Part shown: piece after piece, positions 20,156-31,854 of the stretch
Numbering within the stretch: the stretch's first letter is position 1
Layout of the letters: every line of letters begins with the position of its first letter
Source of the DNA: Raffaelea ambrosiae
Taxonomy: Eukaryota > Ascomycota > Sordariomycetes > Ophiostomatales > Ophiostomataceae
NCBI GenBank assembly: GCA_002778195.1
Contig: PCDI01000004.1
Location: 2,702,226 to 2,766,225 of the forward strand
Direction of reading: 5' to 3'
Length of the DNA stretch: 64,000 bases
Translations under genes and position numbers: made by a program
Notes under the pieces: generated by a model
Seen by the model: the letters and a program-made list of their open reading frames with translations, nothing else
What the model was told of the DNA's origin: nothing
Databases searched by the model: none

Positions 20156-21316
20156 TGCCAGAGAATACACGACTTGAATATCGGGCTGGTAAATTAGAAA
20201 ATGGCCCAACTACTGTTGGATTCCAATAATACTAGATCGTATGAATGTTTTGGAGATGAGTCGGTACATGGAGGTCAGAAAAAAAGGAAACAAGAAAATA
20301 GGAACAACAAATTGAAGTAGGCAAGTTGTGGCTGACAGTCTAACGCTGTTTTCCGTTTAGTCCGGAGTTCTTGCTCCAGCGAGACTGCTTTGTCAAATCA
20401 CCATGTCGTGTCCAATTTTCGGGACCATCATCAACGGAACGGCCCTGGTATCGTGGATGGGGCAGGTCCTTTCCGGGAAGGAGGAGAACAAGCCCGGCTT
20501 CTAAACTTCCTTCACGACTTTATTCGTGACACACAATGGCCTAATCAGACGTGTTGTGACCGGCTGGGGCGAATTTGGAGCGGTAAAAGCCAGACTTGGG
20601 TATCATGATACCATGTTGACGACAAGTTAAAACCACTCCAAATAGAGAGCCAAAGTTTCTGTTGTATGCACGCCAAGTCTTGCTGCGCTGCGCTTGCGTT
20701 AAAGGCCAGATTCTAAGCCAGAAGAACAAATAATTAACGGCAAGCGTATTTATTTGTAATTATTGTTACAGTCCATTATTACAGTAAACCTGCTTGTCAC
20801 GATCTTAACCAGAAAAAAAAGTTGGGGTTCGCAGAGTGAGGAGAAATGATTGAATCAGAAAAGAAAGTGTAGCAGTCAATTGCAACAAGCAACCGGCCAT
20901 TGACCACTGCCCTGTCCGTGACATTTTCGTTGTCCATGTTCAACTACCCTCATCTGACTACCCGCACACTCCCCGCATCTGTTCAAGGTTCCCTTCATCT
21001 TTGGGACGCTGTCCGGGGTAAGCATTAGTTAGTGTAGATCTGGACGGGGCCTCTTCACCTCGCCGAGTACTGCCCCGTTTGGCAATTTCCGTCGAACCGG
21101 AAAGCAACACTACCTGTATTCGCACTTCTCTGTTTAAGCCCAAACTATTAAGAGCGAACCTGCATTGTGAAATACAAGTACTGCACTAGATTATTTCGCA
21201 GAGGTATTCACCGATGGGGGGATATATCCTGGGGTAGTGAGCATCCCACCCCATCGTATACGTAGACAGATTTTCAAGGATACCAGCGCAGGACCAGGTC
21301 TGCTCCCCAATTCACA
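20156..21316. other. A+T-richer intergenic region
   Basis: About 1.2 kb with no coding frame showing domain, signal peptide or splice pattern. Composition is visibly richer in A+T than the flanking amidase gene. Confidence 0.45.
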
Positions 21317-22545
21317 ATGACCTCTCTCAGTAAGTGTTTCGTTTTTGACTATGCACCGTAACCGTATGTTGATGTGTGCATTTTAGGCGTGATGCTGCCC
21401 TTGGGGGTGGTCGTAATCGCTCTGCTTTACCCAATTCTTGTCTACGTTCCTGTTGCGGCGTTCACACCACCATGGCAAATGTACCACAACTACAACGGCC
21501 GCAAGTATCTAGCCGTGGGCAGAGCGCACCGAGAGCTTGGGCCTGTGGTGCGCCTGGGGCCGCACCACGTGTCCTTCTCGTCGCCCAAGGCGTTTCGCGA
21601 TATCTACGGACATGGAACCAGCGTCGTCAAGGACGTGCTCTACGACAACCAAGCCGGCGGCAATCCCAGCATGGCGGATGCCACAGACAAACAAGTCCAC
21701 CGCGGCAAGCGCAAAAAACCTGGCGTTTGTGTTTGCGGCCAAGCAAATCACGACCGTGGAGCCGCGCGTGATGGCGCTGGTCCAGAAGCTGCTCCACGCG
21801 CCATCCATGCCAAATCGCAGGGCGGCCGCGTCTCTGCGCACGACCGCTTCTCGGCCCTCCCTGTTGACCAACAGAACGGTGGCGGTGGCTGCGCGTTTGA
21901 CGTGCGGCCGTGGCTCAACATGTTTTCCTACGACGCCATCACCAGCCTGTTCTGGTCCCAGACATACGGGTTCTTTCTTGGACCGCGGCGACGACGACTT
22001 CACGGCTCTGCAGGCCGACGGCACACGGGAGACGGTCCACGCCATGCAGGCCTTCCACGCGGGCGCGGCGTTCAGCGTGCTCCTCGGCCACCTGGCGCCC
22101 TTCCGGCACGGTCTCTTCAAGAGGCACCTGCTGGCCCGGACGGTCCGCGCCCGGTGCGGCGACAACTGGACGGCCATGGCGCGCCGTCGCCCAGGCGGCC
22201 CCTGCCCATGTTCATGCACGAGATCGTGGCCGAGGGCGCCGTCATGCTCAACGCGGGCAACGACACCACCCAGTCGGCCCTCACCAACGCCCTCTGCGAT
22301 CTGGCCGCCCACCCGTCCCGGCCGGGCCCCTACTTGCGCGCGCCTGCGTCGACGCGTCGTTCAGCATGGGCCCGCAGGCGTGCATGGGACGCAATCTGGC
22401 GTACATGGAGCTGAGCATCTGCGTGGCCGCGCTGGTGCTGGCTTTCGACTGGCAGTTGGCCGAAGAAGGGTGTGTGTTGCAGCACCACGAAAAGTTCAAC
22501 TGCAACCCGATCGAGCTGCCGATCCGGGCGACAGCATTGCTGTGA
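21317..22545 (+). pseudogene. Degenerate cytochrome P450
   Basis: Remnant of a membrane-anchored fungal P450 monooxygenase. The start is preserved: exon 1 21317-21329, intron to 21386, then an N-terminal anchor (GVVVIALLYPILVY) and the substrate-recognition start (HRELGPVVRLGPHHVSF). After that the frame breaks repeatedly: near the A run 21713-21718, near 21790-21810, near 21970-21980, near 22190-22210 and near 22330-22360. The I-helix motif AGNDTT (about 22254) and a heme loop FSMGPQACMGRNLA (about 22363) are both readable but in different frames. They are only about 100 bases apart, so roughly 100 residues, including the ExxR and PERF region, are missing. It cannot make a working enzyme. 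The first part (to about 21700) looks least decayed. Confidence 0.85.
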
Positions 22546-22786
22546 GGAAGAGAGACGAGGGAGGAGGAGGAGGAGGAGATCGAGGGTCGCATTTGTGTAT
22601 GAGCATTGAATGGGAAAGGGGAAAGGAGACGGAAGACGAGAAGTTGGCAATGGCAAACGCAAAAATCAAAATTCGAGTGGGGAGGGAGCCTTGCTAGGGT
22701 GGGGTTGGGGGGCCAGAGCTCGGCAGTAGTCTTCACGTTGCACGCCAGACTTTTTGAGTGCTATTAACACCCGTGTTTTCCAACAA

Positions 22787-22859
22787 GCCCGGGTAGCACA
22801 GCGGTAGTTGCGCCTGCCTAGTAAGCAGGAGGTCCGCGGTTCGATCCCGCGTCTGGGCA
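22787..22859 (+). tRNA. tRNA-Thr (AGT)
   Basis: A full cloverleaf can be folded without an intron. The acceptor stem GCCCGGG pairs with TCTGGGC with G-T wobbles, the D-arm is followed by an anticodon stem CCTGC/GCAGG around the loop CTAGTAA (anticodon AGT), and the T-stem CGCGG/CCGCG encloses TTCGATC. A T run follows directly, as expected for RNA polymerase III termination. Confidence 0.9.
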
Positions 22860-23400
22860 TTGTTTTTTGCCCTTTCCACCAACAACATCGCGAGACACAA
22901 TTGTCACAGCGCGTGTTTTTCTTTCTTTTTTCTTTATTTTTATTTTATTTTTTACAATGTGTTGATCCGCAGTCGCCAAGAGAGCTATTTATTTTTTCCC
23001 AAACACGATATTCTGTTTTTTTTTCCTCAAGGAGAATGCGGTGGCCAGTGCACTCATCCACGCATCAAGTTATGAGCAAAAATATCATTAATATTTTGAT
23101 CTTAGTTCAAATCTAATAACAATCTGAAGCCTTTTAAAACGACCATAATATAATATACTATTTTCGGTTTACACGGGTGAATGAAAGAGGAGCATTTGAT
23201 GAAAAAAACCAAGAAAAAAACAGATATAAACTTCAATCAAGGTGTGGACATTGCAAAGCAACCCATTATGGTCCGCACCAGGGCAATTCTCTTACAAAGA
23301 ATATTCCTCTGACCGACGGAAGTCGGTTCCTTAGGACCCCATGCAAGAAGACGGAACCAAAAAATAGAGAGGCGATGAATGCAGAGCTCGCATTGCCTTC
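22860..23400. other. A+T-rich intergenic region after tRNA-Thr
   Basis: Begins with a T-rich stretch (pol III terminator, then about 22918-22953) and stays A+T-rich to about 23220. No supported gene. Confidence 0.5.
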
Positions 23401-24198
23401 TCAAGGCCCATCTGCTGCAGTTGCGGTGTAGTCGTAAGCGGCATACATCATGCCAAAATCGGTGGTTTTGTCGTTGACGCCCGCTGCCATGCCTCGCGCG
23501 ACCAGATCAAAGCGTGTCTGGTTCCAGTACAGCTGCGAAATGTCCGTGTAGCCCGGAATCGGCACCCACTGCCAGCCCTGCTGGTGGACAGTGGCACGAG
23601 CGGCGTGCCGTCGCTTGATGAGTCCGTAGGGATCCACTTCGGTATTCATCCACAGAAAGATCCCGTACGGGTTGTAGAATCCCCAGGTGGTCTGGCCTCC
23701 CGTAAGCGTCGAGTTGCCGCCCTTGACAAAGCTGACGGGCTTGACGGCGTCCAGGCCGGCATCAATGTAGAAATACCAGTCATAGACCTGGTACACGTTG
23801 TCCACCTTTTGGGCCAGCTGAATGGGGTACAGGGGCTTGGACGATTCGCTGCCGAATTCAACTGGCGCAACAAAAAAAGCAATGAGTTGGGACGAGCTTG
23901 TCAAGAGAACGGGAATGAGGCATTTTGGCAAACGTACAGTACAATGGGAAGGTGGTGTTGGCAACGAAGCCACTGATGTCACGGCTGTAGTTTGTCATGT
24001 TCCGGACGATGTAGCCTGGGAGAAAGACACCTTAGCCTATGCTATTGGCACCACGACAGGGTGCCGCTGCATGCGTTTTCAGTTACCATCTGCGTAGTGC
24101 AAACCGACATCTCCACAGAGCATGATGTAAGCCTGGGCCGCATCGAAGAGGCTGAAGAGAGCGACGGCCACAGCGGCCAAAGAAGTCTTGCCCAACAT
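23401..24198 (-). CDS. Unrecognised secreted protein
   Basis: Three exons on the minus strand: 24198-24087, 24015-23938 and 23861-23401, all with GT-AG borders and consistent phase, giving 216 residues. A clear signal peptide starts MLGKTSLAAVAVALFSLFDAAQA. The mature chain has one cysteine soon after the signal (MLCGDVG), several possible N-glycosylation sites (NMT, NTT, NST, NQT) and many Tyr and Trp residues, with segments such as WYFYIDAGLDAV and GQTTWGFYNPYGIFLW. No known catalytic motif is visible. Aromatic-rich, glycosylated and secreted, it could bind or act on carbohydrate, but I do not recognise the family. A TATA-like stretch lies about 170 bases upstream. The gene sits in an otherwise gene-poor A+T-richer region. 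Confidence 0.78.
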
Positions 24199-26832
24199 GG
24201 TGGCGGTCAGCGAGTGGATGGCCAGCTTCGAGATTCCAGCAAAACGGAAAATGTGGTAGGAAGTTTTCAGGTGGAACGGGAAGTCAATGGACGACGCAAA
24301 TAAGATTTCCGTCTACCGGGTAAAAATGACAGAACCCAGAAAGGGAACGAGCGGGATACGGACAGCCATTTATATATCTTGGACTTGGCGTTATATCGGT
24401 AAGGGACACATGAGCATTCAAGCACACATTTTCCCGGGCTCCTCCAGTCTGTTGCCTTCCTTCGGTACTGTTATGTTTTTTTTTTCCTCCGAGCACACAA
24501 ACGGGGGCCTTCCATTTTCATACCAGGATCGTCGTTTCAAGCGCCCCCACAATGCCCAGGCCAAGCTTATTTGGGCGAAAGAGCCTTTACTCCAGCACCT
24601 TACACCCCCAGAGACATGTTCCCCTACAAGCAAAGCCCTACGTTGCACAGGGATCTTTAGATGAGCTGGGCTGTTAAGGACACACAGTATCTTGCATGGA
24701 TCTCACATTACCTGGCTCTCAGAGTCCTTTTCCTGTTCTTTTCTTTTTCTTCTCCCCCCCTCCGTGATTTGTTTTTCTGCAACTTTCTTGTTGCCCCTTC
24801 CGGTTGTTGCGTCCTTCCCAGTCCGTGTTAATGCCATTCGCTGCGGCATCCAATCCCAGCTGCAAGACATGCGCAAACGACCTTGACGCTAGCCAATTAG
24901 GGTTGCATGCGGGTGTCTGGAAGGCCTGACAGGGTAGGAGCAGCAAGAACAAGGCAGAGAGACGTTGCCCCCTTCAGGAGACAATCATAACGCCCCATAC
25001 ATCGCCACCATTGCATTTTTTATTTATTTATTTTTATTTATTTTACATCTCCTTCCTGCCTGGGGAAGCTCGACAGAAGATCACTCGCATTCGTCTAGGA
25101 TTTATCGCCGTATTTCTCTCGTGTCAATCCACGGTCTGGCATAGAATGGCTGGTCTGAACTCGATTCCCAAGTGTCCAGCCAACTTAATCAGATCTCTAG
25201 AGGGGATAGATGCGCACGGGGTTCGGTGTGCGATCAAGACTGCAGCATGCGCCACTTAGCCTCTCGGAGGAATATTAAGGTTCTTTTATTCTATCATTTC
25301 CCCCCTTAAAACGCAGAAATGGGGTGAGCAGAGTGTCTAGACCACCGTGGACTGCTGGATGACTGGAGGAATAACTTGGACTACCAAATTAAAGTTACGC
25401 CAAATACTTTGGGGATACAGTCATGTGGCTCGGCCACCAACATTTGCATACCGGCAATGTACGCGTAATTGTCCAGAGGCCGCCCTCTCCCTCTCCCTGC
25501 GTCTGGGCAGCCAGTACTCCAGTGAAACCGCAGTTCCATAATGTGATGACAGAGCCTGACAAACCCGCGGGCGTCGCCCAATCCACAGTACACGTTGCGA
25601 GTGGGGGTTGGCGGAAGCCACAATACTAGTTAGTGACTCCCCAGCTTTTCCAATGCACCCGAAAGTCGAAAAACCACGACGTCACCAGCCAAAGACAGAA
25701 CCAAAAAATGACAGTCAAAATACGGTGTACGATTATCTCGCTCCACCGGTTCTGGCCGTGCGTTCCCGGAGGGCTGCACAGACATGGAGGCCGGGCAGGC
25801 TTGTCGCGAGCTTGTCCATCCTCCTAGCCTGCCATCTGGACGGCCTGGCTGCCCTGGTCTTAGTGCACAAATGGGTAAGGATGTGCCACCACCAATCAAA
25901 ACCGGGCAGATATGGTAGCAGCGGCAGGGTCTCGTTCCTACCCCGGTCGGTCCGACTGGTTCATCCGCCTGTTGTTCCAACTCGCGATATTCGAGGAGAA
26001 TCACTCATCTCGTGATGCTTATTTGATGATTAGCAACCATTGGAAATGCAAGATATGGGAACTCGACATCTCTGTCTTGTCCTTTTAAGACAAGTTGTGT
26101 TGACTGGTTCAGTTCGCAAGGTAGGCAGCCGGCGTTCATTCACTCCTGTGCTGCTGTCATGGCGTGCCTGCCCTATCGTGTGTTTGCATTGCACGTTTGC
26201 CCGTAACCTGGAGCTGTCTCATTTTCACCGTGCCCGTCTCCTTTTACCTTAACCGAGCGGCACGATGCGGTGCACGAAATCCCGGGTAGTGCCCGTGAAT
26301 CTCAAGGGTTCCAGAGACAAGACTCGTTGCTTCGTCCGTGTCTTCGGACGAGTGTCGCATGGATATCTGATGGGATGCTGCCGTGCGTCAGTGCCCAGAC
26401 TCCACTGCGATGGAGCCGTGGTTACGCTGCACGGGAGAGCGTTTGCAACAGTGGACGGGAAGACATCGAAATCCGGCTACCCTGGGCACGGCATGGCGGT
26501 GCAAGCAAGAATGCTTAGCAGCGCGGGAGTGAACACTGAGGCTTACGCAGCATATTGACCAAAAGTCTCAAGCCGTGGAAAGGGAACTGGAAATGCAATT
26601 GGGGTAAATGGTGCCAATTGAAGCTTTTGGTGGCAGGAACAAGGCCCATCCATACTTTGGAAGGTGCGACCGGGAAAGAGCTGGAAAGAAGGAAAGTGCA
26701 AATAGAATCAGCAAACCAGTTTAGGGGACTTAAAAAGCAGTTAAGAAAAAAAGAAAAACACACCACAAAAAAATAAAAAATAAAAAAAGAGAATTACCAA
26801 CATATCCACTCCAGGAACAAAAAAGAGTGTAT
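24199..26832. other. Gene-poor region, 2.6 kb
   Basis: Apart from the promoter at its left end I find no coding frame with a signal peptide, domain or plausible splice structure. A T/A-rich tract of the form (ATTT)n lies near 25017-25045 and an A-rich tract near 26745-26790. Short open frames here are what random sequence would give. Confidence 0.5.
24368..24378 (-). promoter_or_regulatory. TATA-like element of the secreted protein gene
   Basis: GATATATAAAT on the minus strand, about 170 bases before the ATG at 24198. It is the best core-promoter candidate in this stretch. Confidence 0.35.
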
Positions 26833-26904
26833 CTCCGATACGGGGAATCGAACCCCGAGCTCGACGGTGAGAGCGTCGGATGTTAGCCATTACACCATAT
26901 CGGA
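26833..26904 (-). tRNA. tRNA-Glu (CTC)
   Basis: Read on the minus strand, the acceptor stem TCCGATA pairs with TATCGGA. The anticodon stem CGACG/CGTCG encloses CTCTCAC (anticodon CTC) and the T-arm CGGGG/CCCCG encloses TTCGATT. It has no intron, 72 nt with the discriminator G, and is typical of fungal tRNA-Glu. Confidence 0.93.
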
Positions 26905-28555
26905 TGGTTTGTGGTATTCGATGTTTCAATTTGGGCTAAAGCCTAGTTATAAACTCTTAGTTTGGCTTAGCTCTACCCACGCTTTCCCTAAGGCCTCCTC
27001 AACCGTTTCTTTTTCTACAATTCATGACTACTCAGACCCACGGGCGACGGCCCTTGCCTTCGCATCCGTCTGTTTCGTCGTCTTTCCACAAGTTGGCCCT
27101 GCTTCACGGTGTCCAGCCTTGCCGCCGACAAATTGGTCAGGTGCGCGGTAACCCCGCTCGTCTCGCAAACGCGTAAGGGAAAGTGCGATCATAGTCGTCT
27201 CGCCTTCTCAGGCAGTCCTCATGTTGGCGTTTCGATTTTCGTTTCGACTTTCGTTTCGATTTTTGTTTCTCCTTTGACCTGGCCGACCGGTTTCAAAGCT
27301 GTGATGGCAGGCGCTCGATTTTACGGGGTTTCTGGTGCTTGTCACATATTGCTGGCCGGTCCGTCTCTGCGGCCTCCCCTGCGACCTGGCCGCCTGCCGA
27401 GCGTGTTTCGCAGCCGGTCGCTCGTCTGGCCTTCCATCCCGGCTGTTGTCCTCCTGCGCTCATATGCAGGTCTCATCTATTGCCGTGGTCCCATTCCCGT
27501 TTATTCGGGAGACCTGCATACTCGAACTTATTATTGACGTATTGCTTTGCTCCGGGCCTGCTGTCTGGCTCTCTCTTGTTCTTTCCTTTTCGCTAGCGTT
27601 TTTGTTTGTGTGAGCTGTCAGCGCCTTCTCCAACTCCATAGCTAAAACGGGTCTGGCCTGGCAGGTTGCCCTCGTATTGGTTGGGCTTGCCCTGTGGATC
27701 TATCCACTCGTAGTCGATGTTGGCAAGTGTTTGCTAGCCAACGGTGCACTCACGTGCACACGCTGCGCTGATTGGCTGGCTGGGCACTAGGCCCCACTTA
27801 TTTCCACGTACAAAAGCTCCTCCGTGTTGGCCCCTATGTATCTAGACTTTCAACATTCAACCTATCCTCCTTTTCTTCCAGATAGTCTAGCCCTATACGG
27901 TGCTAAATGCAACTATCAAATCATACTTTTGACAGTCGAGCAGCATGGTTGGTGTCAGACAGAAGCAGACGATTGGCTGACTGCAGCAAAAAAGCGGAGT
28001 CAAGCTTTCAGCCGCTGCCGTTTTGAGGTAGGCGACCCAGGCTCGAAATAGAAGCGCCTGGGCAGAACGAGCCCACCCTTCAATGGCCCCGCAAAGCTGG
28101 CCGTTTGATACAAAAGGACGCCTTGCCCAGCAAGGCTGATTTTCGCCCCTCCGCCCAGCAGCCATATCGTCTTGATTCCAACAGCCAAGCGCGTTGCTTG
28201 TCTTCCCCAGTGCGCAACTCCCTCGGTTGCCTTCTCTTTTTCGCCTGACACAGGCCGACGACTTGCCCCATTTGCCTGTTTTGCCTCTTTTTTGCCAACT
28301 GCGACCAATCTCTCTTTGATCTTGTCGCATTTGCGCGTCGCTCTGGCTCTTCCTTTTCATCCTTCTCCCGCTTTGTCTATCTTTGCAAGTCTCACCTCAC
28401 TTGGCGTCGCTTGCCGGCCCCTTCCGGCGTGCTCGGCTCCTGGCAGGACTGGGTTTTGTTTCGTGGCCCTGCTCGACTCTTTCTCTCGTTCTTTCTTTCT
28501 TCTTCGCCCTTCTCCTTTCTCTCCCCCCATCTCGACGCCTCCCCTCTTCGCCGAC
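26905..28555. other. Intergenic region and long pyrimidine-rich leader
   Basis: No supported gene. Around 27230-27275 a short motif related to GTTTCGATTTTC repeats several times. From about 28200 to the ATG at 28556 the strand is rich in C and T, as in long fungal 5' untranslated leaders. Upstream open reading frames are possible but cannot be judged. Confidence 0.45.
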
Positions 28556-29119
28556 ATGGCCTTCAACGGACGCGATGGCGCCGACCAGCGAGAGACTTGG
28601 GACAATGGCGTTGTCCAGCCCCTCCTGAGCCAAAACATTGCAATCCGCGGTAGCACACACTTCGACGACGATGACCTGGCTGCTGCCTTCCACATGTCTT
28701 TCAACGGCATGCCTCTCGGTCAGAATCGCTTCCCTGCTGCCCACCTCGCTCCAAGCGCTGGCCGCGACGTCCAAACCAACAACAACCGACTCGGCTTCTC
28801 CCAGATGCCGTCACGACCGCTGCAGGGTGACTTCGGAGGCAACGCATTCATCCCTTACCAATTCGCCATGCCCTCGGACGGTGGCCAAGCCTCTGGTTGG
28901 CACATCCAATCCTATTCGGCACAGCTCACGCTGCAACAGCAACAACTACAACAGCAACAACTACAACAGCAACAACTACAACAGCAACAACTACAACTAC
29001 AACAGCCACAACTACAACAGCAACTACAACAGCAACAACTACAGCAACAACTACAGCAGCAACAACTTCAACAGCAACAATTGCAACAGCAACAATTACA
29101 ACAACCACAACAACCACCA

Positions 29120-29153
<34 letters not shown>

Positions 29154-31854
29154 TGGCTTTCAATCTGGGTCGGGTGGCCTCTAATCCGTTCTCGGGCGGG
29201 GTTGCTCCACGACGACAGGAAAGCGTACATTCCGAAGGTGGTCACCTAGGTGTTGAGGTGATGTACAGCACTCCAGAATCTGGCCACGATACTGCGTACA
29301 CCCCCGAAGAAACATCCGTCCCGACAACGCTGGGACCATCCCACACTCTACAACCGGCATCAAGCCCAGCATTCGGCGACGTCGGTGCTGGCAACACCCT
29401 CCTGGGAATTGACAGCAATCCATCCGTCAACTTGGGTTTTGCCAACCACGCCTCTCCAAATGCTGAGGTGCTGCTGGAGCAGGAACGGTTCTCTTCGGAG
29501 CGTGTTGATCAGATCGTGGCCAGGTCCGGCAACCAGCACGCACCACCCATCTCTACAGATCTCAATAACTGCGGCTTCGATGTCAAAATGGAAAACAACA
29601 GCCCACAAGAGGTGTTTCCGGCAGGACAAATGGCCCGCACACGCAGCCAGAGTCTGGCCGGCACCTCCGACAACAGCCGGCCCATCGACAAGCATAGTTC
29701 CCCAATCTCGTCCATGTGCAGCTCGAAAGTCGAGCCTGCAAATACGGCAGGACACTCCCCCTCTTTGGGGCCGTCTCATGTGGCTGGGAGTGTTCTGCCG
29801 CCACACAGAGTGGCTCCAAAAGTGAAGACCGTCCCGACCGACAGGCTGGGAAAGTTTAGAGTTGTCGACCCATCAATGAAAAGGACTCGTTCAGAGGCCA
29901 ACGCAGACACAGAAGTGCTAGATGGAGAGAAGAAAAAGAAGAAGAACAAGAAGCAGAAAGCCTGCCGCGGCTGTACCATTGGGCGCCAAAAAGTAAGTTT
30001 TCGTCCTGTTTGCTACCCNNNNNNNNNNNNNNNNNNNNNNNNNCGCCCTTTCAAATTTTGGGTGGTGCAATTGATGCTGACTGTGATACTTTCTGAAAAA
30101 GTGTGGCGAAGACAGACCTTGTACCCGATGCACGGACTTTGGCTCCCGATTCCCCGTATGTGTCGGCTCTGACTTGGAGACCCAGAACATCTTTGTAGCA
30201 TGTATGCTGTGGTTCCCTTCACTCCTTCTTTCATTTGTCACTTCTCGTTTTGCATTCTGACGATCACAAAACTATAGGCCTGGACGACGACCAGAAGGCA
30301 CTATACGAACGCGTCAACAAGTCGCCGGGCACTTCATACATCCGCGCTGATCAGGCTGTCGAGAAGGTCACTGGCCGCTCTGTTGGCCTGAAAAGGGCCA
30401 TGGAGATTCTGAAAGAGCTCAAGAAGGGTCCCCGCTGCGGTTCTGAGCCATTTTTCGAAAAATCCGAAAGAGAAATTATGCGCCACCATGTGATTTTTGC
30501 CCCGTTCTACGAGTCCAGCGTGGTCCTACAGGGTCGGGAAGCACTTATCTACACGTCGTTCGATTTAAACGAGAATGACGCTGTCGTTGTTCGCGCCATC
30601 AGTGCTATGAGGGCGCTGAGGTTCCTGCGCCGCAATGTCGACAAGAACGCGCAAGAAAGCGACCGTCGGGAGAACATCCAGAAAGCCGCTCGACGTCGTC
30701 GAAACACTGTCGTCTTTCTGGCCATTGTCTTGGAGCAGGCACTGTCGCTCTGGAAGAGGAACGAACCCCTCGTTCATGTCCAAGCAGGCAATCACCTCAA
30801 GGGCATGCACAGGGAGCTCGTGTATAATCTTGCCTACCTCCTCCGCCGGGAAGCCGAGTCCGCGTTTAAAAATAGTGTTCTGACCGAAGATATCCATGTC
30901 GCTGCCGACGATGTGTACCTGACGGGGAACTTCTGGAAGCACCTACACAAAAATTTCCACGACGCCTTGGCTGAGCATGCTGGTGCTTCGAATACCGGCG
31001 GCCCCAGTACTGCAAATAGGGGATCCTTGACTAACGATGGTCTGCCGACCATGGTTGCCACTGCCCACGCGGATGGTGACGAACAATTTCAGAACCAAAT
31101 ATTATGGAGAAGGCAGAACCGAGACGAGAACGACGACGAGCGCGACAACTGCGATAGCGTGGCCATTCTTGAATTGCGCGCGGATATCGATGACCCAGTT
31201 GAGGGGATTACGACACAACTCAGGGATGTCCGAATAGACGCACCCCATGTTCAGATTGCTCTCTTTCAGCAGTTTCAGAATAGAGAGAACATCGAGTTCA
31301 CCGATACTGTCGGCAATATTGATGCAGACTCTGACGGAGCCGACGTCGATGGATCAGACCCCAATGGAGCAGATCGCCATGGTGCAGAGATGGGCGATGC
31401 AGAACAGGATCCTGTGGAAGCGGACCGCGCAGACCTGGATGACGAAAACATTTACGGTGATTTATATCACGATGATGAAGTGGTCGGCGACTTGGCAGCC
31501 AGAGATCCGTTTGAAAGTAGCGATGCTTTCCGGGACGTTTTCGGGCAGGGGTCGGAAGAACTAGACACTCATGGTAGCCGTCATACTGGTGGTTCTTTCG
31601 ATTCTGGCCACGGCGGTTTGGGCGACATTGCCGACGTGTGTGATCCCACCCTCGAAGCCGACAACAACGGATCCGACAATTTTGACGACGCCTATAGCGA
31701 GGGCGGTGATTTGGAGTTCCACATCGGTTACTGTGGAGGGGATGGGAAGTGGCATCCGGATGGTGGTCTCAGCCTTGAAGAGCAGGCCAACCGCGACGAA
31801 GATCGCATCCTTCGCACGGCTTTCAGTCCTATCCAGGGGATTGATTATGATTAA
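28556..31854 (+). CDS. Large Gln-rich protein with a split Zn2Cys6-like motif
   Basis: Three exons, 28556-29992, 30102-30201 and 30278-31854, join in phase to about 1037 residues. The N-terminal third is low-complexity with an LQQQQ repeat tract (about 28931-29153). Before the first splice is a basic, Lys-rich stretch, then a zinc-cluster-like motif assembled across introns: cysteines at about 470, 473, 480, 486, 489 and 499 (C-x2-C-x6-C-x5-C-x2-C-x9-C; CRGCTIGRQK, then CGEDRPCTRC). The long C-terminal part starts with a Lys/Arg-rich helical region (EILKELKKGP) and becomes very acidic with many Asp/Gly residues. Basic DNA-binding motif, Gln-rich and acidic regions suggest a transcription factor, although no fungal_trans domain is visible. 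The zinc cluster lies mid-protein instead of near the N-terminus. Intron 1 contains a 25-N gap (30019-30043), so a missed microexon is possible. Confidence 0.75.
28931..29153 (+). repeat. LQQQQ-coding minisatellite
   Basis: An imperfect 15-base unit (CAACAGCAACAACTA and variants) repeats many times and encodes LQQQQ or LQQ, ending in a pure CAG run. It has a regular Leu spacing of five, unlike simple poly-Gln. Copy number is likely to vary. Confidence 0.85.
30019..30043. other. Assembly gap (25 N)
   Basis: A run of 25 N lies inside intron 1 of the Gln-rich protein gene, between the two halves of its zinc-cluster motif. The real length is unknown. Confidence 0.99.

Noticed and set aside
21317..22545. 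RIP as cause of the P450 decay
   Set aside because: The disruptions are indels and a deletion; the sequence stays G+C-rich with no obvious excess of TA-creating C-to-T change.
10839..22545. Secondary-metabolite biosynthetic cluster (P450, MFS, regulator)
   Set aside because: No polyketide synthase, NRPS, terpene synthase or tailoring set is present, and the P450 is dead.
28931..29153. Direct repeats that could suggest a CRISPR-like array
   Set aside because: They are in-frame LQQQQ codons in a eukaryotic gene with no unique spacers.
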